Shown here: in pieces, positions 41,690 to 48,643 of the stretch
How the letters are laid out: every line of letters starts with the position of its first letter
Numbering within the stretch: the stretch's first letter is position 1
DNA from: JALZAA01 sp035316025
GTDB taxonomy: Bacteria; Actinomycetota; Acidimicrobiia; IMCC26256; JACDBD01
NCBI GenBank assembly: GCA_035316025.1
Contig: DATFXL010000004.1
Coordinates: forward strand, 1-50,336
DNA length: 50,336 nt
Direction of reading: 5' to 3'
Position numbers and translations under genes: made by a program
Notes under the pieces: model-generated
What the model was told of the DNA's origin: nothing
Database searches by the model: none
The model's input: only the letters and a program-made list of their open reading frames with translations

Positions 41690-42913
41690 ATGAGCGACGT
41701 AGCGGATGTCGTCGTGGTCGGGGGTGGAATCGGTGGTGCTGCCCTCGCTTGTGCGCTTGCGCGTGAGGGTCTGGGCGTTTCGGTGCTCGAGGCGTCCATC
41801 GAATACGAGGATCGTGTGCGTGGCGAGAGCATGCAGGCGTGGGGCGTGAAGGAGGCCCGCGACCTCGGAGTCGAAGACGTGATGCTCGCTGCCGGCGCGC
41901 ATATCGCCCCGCTATGGAAGCAGTACCACGAGACCGGGGAGGAACCGACCGAGATCCCGGTCGCAATGATGGTCCCCGACATCTCGGGGACCCTCAATCT
42001 CCGCCACCCGGTGGCGTGCGAGGCGCTCGTCGACGCGGCCGCGGAGGCCGGCGCGACGGTTGTGCGCGGCGCCCGAGATGTGAAGCTCGCCAACGGCGGT
42101 TCGCCGACCGTGGCGTATACGACCAATGGCAGCTCCCACGAGGTGCGCACATCGCTTGTGGTGGGCGCCGACGGACGGGCCTCGACGGTCCGCAGGCAGG
42201 CCGGGATCACACTCGAGCGGCAACCGGCGATCAGCTACATCGCCGGCCTTCTGGTCGACGGACTCGACGACGTACCTGACGATCATGACGTGCTCGCCGA
42301 CGCCGGCGACCTCTTCTTCGTGCTGTTCCACCAGGGCGGCGGCCGCGCCCGCGTATACGTGGCGCCAGGGGTATCGGGGCGGCACCGCTTCTCAGGTCGC
42401 GAGGCAACCGAGCGATTCCTCACTGCATGCACGCAGGCGGCCTACCCCTGGAGCGAACAGGTAGCGGCGGGAACGCCCGCGGGACCCTGTGCGACCTACC
42501 CAGGCGACGACACCTGGACCGAGGCGCCGTATGCCGACGGTGTGGTGTTGATCGGCGATGCCGCTGGCCACAACGACCCGATCGTCGGCCAGGGACTGTC
42601 GATCGCGATGCGTGACGCTCGCATCGTGCGTGACCTGGTGCTCGATAGCGCTCGCGACGCCGCCGGCTTCGGGCCCTACGGCGAGGAGCGACTGGTACGC
42701 ATGGAGCGGCTCCGCTTCATCGCCGACGTCCTGGCCGTCACCCAGTCCGAAGACGCCGAGAACAGATCCGCCCGCCGCGCATACTTCGCCGAGAAAATGG
42801 CCGCCATGGATGCCGAGATCTTCGGGTTGCTCATCGGACTCTTCGCCGCTCCCGAGAACGTTCCTCCAGAGCTCATCAACCCAGATCTGCTCGATCGCAT
42901 CCGGGCCGCCTGA
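41690..42913 (+). CDS. FAD-dependent aromatic-type monooxygenase (PHBH fold)
   Basis: The 407-residue flavoprotein has the dinucleotide motif VVVVGGGIGGAALACALA (7-24; GGGIGG 11-16), the DG motif VVGADGRASTVRR (157-169) and the GD motif LIGDAAGHNDPIVGQGLS (287-304). This is the class A flavin monooxygenase set (p-hydroxybenzoate hydroxylase fold), used for aromatic hydroxylation, polyketide tailoring or halogenase-like reactions; the tryptophan halogenase motifs were not seen. It stands alone, with a palindromic operator-like site upstream, so it may be induced by its substrate. Confidence 0.88.
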   Translation: MSDVADVVVVGGGIGGAALACALAREGLGVSVLEASIEYEDRVRGESMQAWGVKEARDLGVEDVMLAAGAHIAPLWKQYHETGEEPTEIPVAMMVPDISGTLNLRHPVACEALVDAAAEAGATVVRGARDVKLANGGSPTVAYTTNGSSHEVRTSLVVGADGRASTVRRQAGITLERQPAISYIAGLLVDGLDDVPDDHDVLADAGDLFFVLFHQGGGRARVYVAPGVSGRHRFSGREATERFLTACTQAAYPWSEQVAAGTPAGPCATYPGDDTWTEAPYADGVVLIGDAAGHNDPIVGQGLSIAMRDARIVRDLVLDSARDAAGFGPYGEERLVRMERLRFIADVLAVTQSEDAENRSARRAYFAEKMAAMDAEIFGLLIGLFAAPENVPPELINPDLLDRIRAA

Positions 42914-43411
42914 ATCTGGCCCGCTGGCCGATTCGGATTCTGCGATCCAGCGCTGTGCGCAGCAAGCAGGCGCAGCGCTCAACGTTCAGAAAGAAAGTTT
43001 GCTCCGCACGCCATAACCGGCGATATGCGCTTCTCATGGGTGGAGTCTTCTGGCCCCGGCTGACCGCCCGCCAGATCCTCGACGAGCTTGACGGCTAACG
43101 AGGGTCCTTCGGCCGCGTCAACGCGACTCGCCCTTCGCCCCTGAGCTTGCGCAGTTCAAGGAGCGCCGAGGGGGAGGTCGGAGGGGCGGAGTTCCTCGCC
43201 TCCCCACCGGCGAGTTGTTGCCGGCACCCCTACCCCTGCCACGTGCGCTCTGGGGGGCGGGCGGACGACGGGGTGCCGAGAAGAATCTGGCAGCCGCCAG
43301 TAAAGGCCGACTAAAAGCCAGGACGGCACACGGAAGGTGGGATGCCCCACCCCGGACCCCCACCCCCCTCCTTCCCCCGGAGCCGCATGTGGGACGGCGG
43401 GAAACGAAAGA

Positions 43412-43448
43412 CCTCGGGCGCATCAGGAACTGACCCGTGCGCCCGAGG
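43412..43448 (+). other. 11-bp perfect hairpin with nested mini-hairpin
   Basis: CCTCGGGCGCA (43412-43422) pairs perfectly with TGCGCCCGAGG (43438-43448). The 15-base loop starts with TCAG-GAA-CTGA, which can itself form a 4-bp stem. It lies 175 bases upstream of the secreted protein gene and is not followed by a U-run. Confidence 0.5.
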
Positions 43449-43560
43449 CTGCTTGTCAGCGTGGCATAGCCACACCGGGTGTGTCCGTACCCCCACCGTA
43501 GAGGCGCCACACCTAGTGAGTTCCGTCCGCTTTCGGGCGATTGGCCCGTTTCCCAAGGTT

Positions 43561-43591
43561 TTCCCCGCGCTCAAAGGGGGGATGCGGGGAA
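43561..43591 (+). other. hairpin close to the start of the secreted protein gene
   Basis: TTCCCCGC (43561-43568) pairs with GCGGGGAA (43584-43591), with a purine-rich 15-base loop containing GGGGGG. The stem ends 31 bases before ATG 43623 and could affect ribosome access. Confidence 0.4.
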
Positions 43592-43622
43592 CGGCAAGTG
43601 AAACAACTGGATGGAGACCTCG

Positions 43623-44012
43623 ATGAGAAAGGCTTTGGTAAGCCTCGTATTTGCGGCCGCGCTGGCTGCACCGGTGGGGTGGGCGTCCGCGGCTTCGGCG
43701 AAGCCGGGCCCGGACCCTGACTTCAACGGTGACGTGCACTCGAACTGCCACACCGGCTCGAAGATGCGGGGTGCGGGCGGCGAAGACAATGGTCCTGGTA
43801 ATCCAAAGGACACCAGCGATAACGACGTATGTGCTGCGGCACCGGTGACGCCGCCGGTGCAGCCAGTCGTTCCTGGTGCGCCGAGCGCACCAGGGGCACA
43901 GGGTGCGGCGGCTGCTGCTGCGGCGAGGGCAGCTGCTGCGGCGAGGGCTGCGGCCGTCACGCCCGCCGCTCCGGCGGCGGCAGTCCGGGCCGTCCCTCGG
44001 ACAACCGGGTAG
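43623..44012 (+). CDS. small secreted Ala/Pro-rich protein
   Basis: The 129-residue protein starts with a clear signal peptide (MRKALVSLVFAAALAAPVGW, ASAASA cleavage near 26). The mature N-part is polar (GPDPDFNGDVHSNCHTGSK, GPGNPKDTSDNDVC) with two cysteines, C42 and C70, that could form one disulfide. The rest is low-complexity Pro/Ala (VTPPVQPVVPGAPSAPGAQG, then poly-Ala with Arg) and may span the envelope. GGAG lies about 8 bases before ATG 43623, which I prefer to the in-frame ATG 43611. I do not recognise a family. Followed by a strong terminator. Confidence 0.72.
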   Translation: MRKALVSLVFAAALAAPVGWASAASAKPGPDPDFNGDVHSNCHTGSKMRGAGGEDNGPGNPKDTSDNDVCAAAPVTPPVQPVVPGAPSAPGAQGAAAAAAARAAAAARAAAVTPAAPAAAVRAVPRTTG

Positions 44013-44036
44013 CCCCTGGCCCACGAAAGCTCCACC

Positions 44037-44094
44037 ACACGGTGAAGGCGGGAGACCACTCAGCCGTTGCTTCGGTCTCCCGCCTTCACCGTGT
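44037..44094. terminator. perfect 21-bp hairpin, bidirectional terminator
   Basis: The arms 44037-44057 and 44074-44094 (core GGTGAAGGCGGGAGACC / GGTCTCCCGCCTTCACC) are perfectly complementary over 21 bp with a 16-base loop. It lies between the convergent secreted-protein gene and the substrate-binding protein gene, and GTGTTAAT follows on the right. This is by far the strongest hairpin in the window. Confidence 0.88.
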
Positions 44095-44149
44095 TAATCG
44101 ATCCTGGCTCGACGGCCGCCTCGAAACGACGGTGCGTTTGATGAGCTTC

Positions 44150-45847
44150 TCACCTCTTCCAGAGCCCGAGCAGTTGGTGGTAGCCGGCGAGCACAGGGGT
44201 CGGTTTGTCGGATCCGGTATTGCCGTTCGCGTCGGGCAGGTTCGGACCGAGGACGCCGTGGATGTTCGGCTTTGTTACGACGAACCATGGCGTGTACCAG
44301 TCCCAGAAGTCGGTATACGTGGACGTCAAGCGCTTGTTGAAGTCCTGGTATAGCTGCGCTCGCTTGGCCGGATCCGGCTCGGCTCGGGCCTGGTCGAGAT
44401 CCTGGTTGAGTTGTGGGTCGTTGACGAAGTTGAAGTTCACTGGGTTCCGACCGCCCTGGCTGTTGGGCTGGGTCGTGCCGTAGAACCACACGTACATGGT
44501 GTCGCCGACCAGTCCCGGGTAGTTCCGCCACCCGAAGGCGTCGACATTGCCGCCGATCGCCTGGTCGATGACTGTGGGTTGGTCGACGGGCTGCGGAAGG
44601 TTCACGGTGATCCCGACCTTGGCCAGTTGTGCCTTCAAAAACCGGGCCGAGTCGATCGCGAGCTGGTCGTTCGTCGACTGGTACGAGAACTCGAAGGTGC
44701 CGCCGTGCGCGGCCTTGTACTGCTGGACGAGCTTCTTGGCGTCCTTCGGGTTGAACTTGGGATACCCCGCGTTCGACATGTAGCCCTCGACGTTGGTGTC
44801 GAAGACGCCGTTCGCCAGCCTCGCCTTCCCGTCATTCACAAGGCTGTTGTAAGCGTTCCGGTCGATGCCCTCGGCAATCGCCTTGCGGGCGTTCGCGTCG
44901 TCGAACGGCGGCCTGGTGACGTTGATGAGGTCGTGGGTGATCTCCATCCGCCCGTTCGGCTGCTTCGTGATGCTCGATTGGCTGCCGAGACCCTGGTATT
45001 GGGTGAGGTCACGGCCCACGGAATCGTGGGTTACGTCGAGCGCGCTGCCCTGGAACTGCGTGAACCGTTGCGAGCCGTCGGGCACCGGCACGAACTTGAT
45101 CTCGTCGAGGTAGGGGAAGCCCTTCCGCCAGTAGTTGGGGTTCTTGACCACGTCGACGTTGCCTGTGACGGGGTCGAAGCTCTGGAGCTTGAACGGACCG
45201 GTCCCGATCATGTTGGTCTGGCAGTTCGGGCTGTTCAGCTGCGCAGGTGCCACGATGCCGAGGCGTCCAGTCGACCAGAGGTACTGATCGAATTCGACCC
45301 ACGGGGTCTTCATGTTCACTTGCACTGTCATGGGATCGACAACATTGACCGAGTCCACGTTCGACATGACGAAGCCGAAGAGAGGTGCGCTCACCGCGCT
45401 GTTCTTACCCGCGTAGGCGTCGAGGTTCTGCTTCACGGCGTTGGCGTCGAGTGCCTCGCCGTTCTGGAACTGGATGTTCGGTCGCAGCTTGATGGTCCAC
45501 GACATGTAGTCGGGACTGGGGTTCACAGACTCGGCGAGGTACGGAACGTACTTGCCGCCGTTGTCGGGCACGGTCAGGGTGTCGTAGATCGCCGTGGTGA
45601 CGACGATGCCCGAGATCGCGAGCTGAGCGTTGGGGAGGCAGAAGTTCGTCGTCGGCGCCTCGAGGCCGTAGGTGATCGACCCGCCCGACTTCGGCTTCCC
45701 TCCGCCGCCCTGCGACGGCGCGTTTGCGCCTGCCGTGCCGAAAACGCCGAATGTCGCGGCGGTCGCGATTACCGCTCCCAGCGCCACTCCACGAAGCCGC
45801 CGCTTGCGCCTCACCCTACGGTCCCAATCGCGCACCTCGTCCCCCAT
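44150..45847 (-). CDS. ABC transporter peptide/solute-binding protein (SBP_bac_5)
   Basis: The 565-residue exported protein belongs to the DppA/OppA family: a signal region (RRVRRKRRLRGVALGAVIAT, ending near AGANA at 42), then KSGGSITYGLEAPTTNFC, YLAESVNPSPDYMSWTIKLR, NMIGTGPFKLQSFDP, VKNPNYWRKGFPYLDEIKF, RKAIAEGIDRNAYNSL and WDWYTPWFVVTKPNIHGV. No lipobox cysteine is seen, so it may be anchored otherwise or released. Permease and ATPase genes are absent, making it an orphan. ATG 45847 was chosen; GGAGGAAGGGG lies 13-23 bases before it. Confidence 0.88.
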   Translation of the reverse strand: MGDEVRDWDRRVRRKRRLRGVALGAVIATAATFGVFGTAGANAPSQGGGGKPKSGGSITYGLEAPTTNFCLPNAQLAISGIVVTTAIYDTLTVPDNGGKYVPYLAESVNPSPDYMSWTIKLRPNIQFQNGEALDANAVKQNLDAYAGKNSAVSAPLFGFVMSNVDSVNVVDPMTVQVNMKTPWVEFDQYLWSTGRLGIVAPAQLNSPNCQTNMIGTGPFKLQSFDPVTGNVDVVKNPNYWRKGFPYLDEIKFVPVPDGSQRFTQFQGSALDVTHDSVGRDLTQYQGLGSQSSITKQPNGRMEITHDLINVTRPPFDDANARKAIAEGIDRNAYNSLVNDGKARLANGVFDTNVEGYMSNAGYPKFNPKDAKKLVQQYKAAHGGTFEFSYQSTNDQLAIDSARFLKAQLAKVGITVNLPQPVDQPTVIDQAIGGNVDAFGWRNYPGLVGDTMYVWFYGTTQPNSQGGRNPVNFNFVNDPQLNQDLDQARAEPDPAKRAQLYQDFNKRLTSTYTDFWDWYTPWFVVTKPNIHGVLGPNLPDANGNTGSDKPTPVLAGYHQLLGLWKR

Positions 45848-46424
45848 ACCCGTTGAGGCCCCTTCCTCCAGCCGCCGGCAGAAGCCCGGGCCGCCGCGCA
45901 AGTGTGACCAAGCATGAGCGATGCGTAAAGCCGCACCACGCCCTAGATGACGTCGCGCCGCTCGGCGAAGGTGTGGCATTGGGTGTGCTCATCGGATTGG
46001 TCGCGGGTGTTTTCGGCTTCGGCGTCCCCGCGGCTGCATCAGCGTCAGTGAGGCTCCCCGAGTCCCGCTCCTCTCGCCCTCAACGCCGCAGCAAGGAACG
46101 CCATTGAGCACAGGAAGACCGCAGATGCACTGCTGCATAGCAGGGTTTGAACTGCCCTTGGGGATGCCTTCCGATCGAAGAACGCCCTCCGTCGTGTATA
46201 GACGGCCGAGTTTTCGCCCACTTGGGTATATCGGGCTATGCCCACATGTGAACCGACGAGACCACCGCGACTGGTTCGGGAAGTCGTCGTAGCGGCGGCG
46301 GCAATCGTGAACGACTTGAGGGCGGATCAAGCCGAGGCGGTGAGCGATCTCCCTTCCGCGGGTCCAAGACCACAGGCGCACGACCCGCCACCCCGTCACG
46401 TCGCGCCGGGGGGAGACTGACGCC
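45848..46424. other. 577-bp divergent intergenic region
   Basis: This region separates the divergent binding-protein and lipoprotein genes and must hold both promoters. One short frame with signal-peptide character (45973-46107) is noted separately. The 178-residue minus frame 45989-46525 overlaps the lipoprotein start and has no domain. I see no repeat or RNA gene. Confidence 0.5.
45973..46107 (+). CDS. possible 44-residue signal-peptide-like micro-ORF
   Basis: From GTG 45973 the frame reads VALGVLIGLVAGVFGFGVPA followed by AASASVRLPESR and a basic end. It looks like a signal peptide with an Ala-x-Ala site but almost no mature part, so it may be a small membrane peptide or the broken start of a lost secreted protein. 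There is no clear ribosome site. Confidence 0.25.
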   Translation: MALGVLIGLVAGVFGFGVPAAASASVRLPESRSSRPQRRSKERH

Positions 46425-46961
46425 ATGGGACGATCACCGTGGCCGGCGCGCACGTCCGGCCGCCCACGAGCGCGGCGTGCCGCGTCGGCCCTGGTGGTGA
46501 TGGCCGCGACGGCCACTGGCCTCACGGCGTGTGGAGCCCGATCGCGGGTCGCGAGCCCGGGCGGTCAGCCCATCCACGTTCAGCAGACCTCGCTGGGCGC
46601 GACCTTGCGAACCGACCGGCACAACTCGATCACGGTGACCGAATACCGATCGGCAGTCGCCGCGGGCGGTCACGAACGCGCCCGTCATGGCATGCACCTC
46701 GAGGCCGCCGATCTCAAGATCTGCGCCACCACAAGCGGCGGCGTAGTCGGCCCGAGCATGGCGACCCTACGAACGAGCCACAACACCCACGTTTCGGCAA
46801 GCGGCGAGACCCCGATCAGCCCGCCGCTTGGGTCTCAGCGACTCGCGCCGCGTCACTGCGTACGCGGGTGGGTGGCATTCGAAGTGCCCAACACCACAAC
46901 CGGTGCCCGCATCGTCATCTCGGACGACAACGACGACAGCATGCGATGGTCTATCCACTAA
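46425..46961 (+). CDS. lipoprotein with DUF4352-like domain
   Basis: The 178-residue protein has a basic N-terminus, hydrophobic stretch and lipobox LTAC (ALVVMAATATGLTACGARS, lipidated Cys at 36). The mature part has strands such as HNSITVTEYRSAV and HLEAADLKICATT, and ends CVRGWVAFEVPNTTTGARIV, which recalls the GWVVFEVP motif of DUF4352/telomeric-repeat-factor-like immunoglobulin domains in exported lipoproteins. ATG 46425 has a GGGGGGAGA site 8-16 bases upstream. Function is unknown. Confidence 0.72.
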   Translation: MGRSPWPARTSGRPRARRAASALVVMAATATGLTACGARSRVASPGGQPIHVQQTSLGATLRTDRHNSITVTEYRSAVAAGGHERARHGMHLEAADLKICATTSGGVVGPSMATLRTSHNTHVSASGETPISPPLGSQRLAPRHCVRGWVAFEVPNTTTGARIVISDDNDDSMRWSIH

Positions 46962-47059
46962 GCCAGGCCGGCGAGAACGTCGGCGCCACAGGAACTCATG
47001 TGATCTTCATCGAACAGACCGTAGGTGCGTGCGTCATGTTCAGGGTCGTGAGACGAGAA

Positions 47060-47093
47060 CGCCCGCGGACGAAGGACTGGAAGTCTTCGGGCG
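47060..47093. terminator. imperfect hairpin between convergent genes
   Basis: CGCCCG near 47060 pairs with CGGGCG near 47088, and inside it GAA-GACT pairs with AGTC-TTC with a bulged G. It lies between the lipoprotein gene and the convergent small membrane protein gene, so it probably ends transcription from one or both sides. Confidence 0.4.
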
Positions 47094-47096
47094 TCT

Positions 47097-47285
47097 TCAG
47101 CTTCGCCTGCCGGTCGTGAACCAGGCGGCGATCAACGCCAGCACCGCGAGCCCGAAGAACAAGAGCGCGTGCTTCGGATGGCTCATCGTCAAGTACACGA
47201 TGGCAACGACCACGAACACCACCGCAGCGGCTACCGCGACGATGGTCAGCGGCCGGATTCGGAAGGGAACCTTGGTGTCGGGCAT
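47097..47285 (-). CDS. small two-helix membrane protein
   Basis: The 62-residue protein reads PDTKVPFRIRPLTIVAVAAA with a first helix to VAIVYL, then SHPKHA and a second helix (LLFFGLAVLALIAAWFTTG) ending in RRS. A two-helix hairpin with a short loop is typical of small hypothetical membrane proteins in actinobacteria. ATG 47285 gives this compact form; an in-frame ATG 47342 would add 19 polar residues. Confidence 0.62.
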   Translation of the reverse strand: MPDTKVPFRIRPLTIVAVAAAVVFVVVAIVYLTMSHPKHALLFFGLAVLALIAAWFTTGRRS

Positions 47286-47395
47286 CGGCGCACCGTAGTC
47301 CGGTCCTCCGCGGAAACCTCGAACCGAGCCGATGAACAGCACGTTGATGACCGTCCGCTCCGCGCCCTCGACAGCAAGGAAACCAGGTATGCGGG

Positions 47396-47624
47396 TCAGC
47401 GCCCAGTCGGGCGCATGACTCTGAGGACCGGGTGGTCCGTCGACGTCTGGGAGCGGGAAGAAGACGTCGTGGGTGGTTTGGTCGACTGCGACGGATTGGG
47501 CGTGCTCGGCGAGTCTGTCTCGACCTACCTGGACTAGGGACGCTGCTCGAACTTCGAAGACGGTGACGACTCCGCTTTCGGCTGCGATGTAGAGCCTCTG
47601 GAGCTCGGCGTCGCGCGTGTCGTA
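47396..47624 (-). pseudogene. C-terminal remnant of a YncE-like beta-propeller protein
   Basis: The minus strand reads YDTRDAELQRLYIAAESGVV and TVFEVRAASLVQVG, then AEHAQSVAVDQTTHDVFFPL and PDVDGPP; another frame then gives VLRVMRPTGR and a stop. Both parts match the last blade and end of YVTN/YncE-type propellers (RLYIAAESG, H-x-VAVD-x-TH-x-V-x-FPL). One extra G near 47431 (CCCGGTCC for CCCGTCC) breaks the frame, and the protein's front is missing: the frame starts right behind a TGA next to the regulator gene. Confidence 0.5.
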
Positions 47625-47631
47625 TCAGCAG

Positions 47632-48195
47632 TCAAGCGGGAGGGAGAGAGCGCAGGCGGGTCTGCGTTGTGTCTGCGGTTTCGACTTCGCGTATGACGTA
47701 CCCGCGGCGTCCTACGTGTGTGATGGTGAGGCCTAATGACGCGATGCGTTGCTTGAGCTTGAAGACGTGCGCGCGCAGGGCCGCTCTGCTGACGTCTTTG
47801 GTCCAGACACGCCGGATCAGCGCTTCGGCCGAAACTGGGTGGCTAGAGCTGTCGATGAGGATCTTCGCGATGCGTTCGTCGACGCGGGGAAGGAACACCG
47901 AGAGTCCTCGGTGTGAGAGCTGACCGTAGTCGTCGACGAAGGGCCGGCTCGGATGCCGCGCCGCGCGTTCGGAGAGCGCCGCCAACCGGGCGCGCATGTC
48001 CTCGCCACTAGTCGGGAGCCGAAGCCAGTCGACGACGCAGCTGGTCTCGGTCGGAGCTGCGACGCCGGGTTCGACGAGGAGCAGTCGGGGCGCTTCGAGG
48101 CGTGCCAGCCGCTCGGATTCGTCTGCTTGATCAGGCCAGCGAAGGACACGGACGTCCATGTCCGCCGCTCGTCTCCAATACTCCTGCTCGAGCAT
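47632..48195 (-). CDS. atypical winged-helix (OmpR/PhoB-type) regulator next to glnB-amt
   Basis: The 187-residue protein has a C-terminal trans_reg_C-like winged helix (about 95-178): LIDSSSHPVSAEALIRRVWT, KDVSRAALRAHVFKLKQRI and ITHVGRRGYVIREV. The N-terminal 75-90 residues (DVRVLRWPDQADESERLARL, APRLLLVEPGVAAPTETS, DWLRLPTSGEDMRARLAAL) look like a shortened receiver without a clear phospho-acceptor. It follows glnB by 18 bases on the same strand. In actinobacteria GlnR is an atypical OmpR-type nitrogen regulator, so a nitrogen role is plausible, but size and N-terminus differ from GlnR. Confidence 0.75.
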   Translation of the reverse strand: MLEQEYWRRAADMDVRVLRWPDQADESERLARLEAPRLLLVEPGVAAPTETSCVVDWLRLPTSGEDMRARLAALSERAARHPSRPFVDDYGQLSHRGLSVFLPRVDERIAKILIDSSSHPVSAEALIRRVWTKDVSRAALRAHVFKLKQRIASLGLTITHVGRRGYVIREVETADTTQTRLRSLPPA

Positions 48196-48213
48196 GTCAC
48201 AGGCGTTTGGACG

Positions 48214-48552
48214 CTAGATAGCGTCGTCACCTCGTTCGCCGGTGCGGATGCGGATGACGGTGTCGAGGTTGCCGATCCAGATCTTGCCGTCGCCGATCTT
48301 GCCGGTCTGACCGGCAGCGACGATGGCCTCGGCGACCTTGTCGGCGTCTCCGTCGTCGACGACGATGTCGATACGCAGTTTGGGGAGGAACTCGACTTCG
48401 TATTCGGCGCCTCGGTAGATCTCGGTGTGGCCGCGCTGGCGGCCGTGCCCTCGTACTTCAGTGATGGTCATGCCTTGGACCCCGGCGTCACGCACGGCTT
48501 CGGTCACGTCATCGAGTTTGTGCGGCTTGATGATGGCCACGATTGCTCTCAC
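48214..48552 (-). CDS. glnB: nitrogen regulatory protein PII (GlnB/GlnK)
   Basis: The 112-residue PII protein has exactly the family length. It begins RAIVAIIKPHKLDDVTEAV, then VQGMTITEVRGHGRQRGHTE with the T-loop Y51 (EIYRGAEYEVEF, where uridylylation or adenylylation takes place), KLRIDIVVDD and GKIGDGKIWI, the ATP-binding segment. GTG 48552 has GGAGG 6-10 bases before it; an in-frame upstream extension is rejected. It follows amt by 91 bases, and PII proteins of this type bind and block the Amt channel when nitrogen is ample. Confidence 0.96.
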   Translation of the reverse strand: MRAIVAIIKPHKLDDVTEAVRDAGVQGMTITEVRGHGRQRGHTEIYRGAEYEVEFLPKLRIDIVVDDGDADKVAEAIVAAGQTGKIGDGKIWIGNLDTVIRIRTGERGDDAI

Positions 48553-48643
48553 GGATTCCTCCGTTCCCGAGCTGCCAGTCGGAATGCCCGCGGTTCGCGG
48601 GGCGGCGGCGGCGGACCGAACCCCGCCGCCCCGCGAGTCGCCG

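Larger units (their letters stand above)
42914..43622. other. 709-bp non-coding region with structured leader
   Basis: No credible gene is present: the minus frame 43118-43510 is an Arg/Pro/Gly-rich shadow. The right half has a C-rich tract (about 43351-43378), an 11-bp hairpin (43412-43448), smaller stems (GTGGC-ATA-GCCAC near 43464; CGGGC/GCCCG near 43534) and an 8-bp hairpin (43561-43591) just before the gene for a secreted protein. This looks like a long 5' untranslated region or a small RNA. I could not match it to a known riboswitch. Confidence 0.5.

Noticed and set aside
43118..43510. 130-residue minus frame in the non-coding region
   Set aside because: Arg/Pro/Gly/Ser-rich, no domain, and it covers the C-rich tract and hairpin.
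43340..43622. Known c-di-AMP, c-di-GMP or cobalamin riboswitch
   Set aside because: None of the conserved sequence blocks of these classes could be found by eye.
45989..46525. 178-residue minus frame
   Set aside because: Overlaps the ribosome site and first codons of the lipoprotein gene, with no domain or ribosome site of its own.
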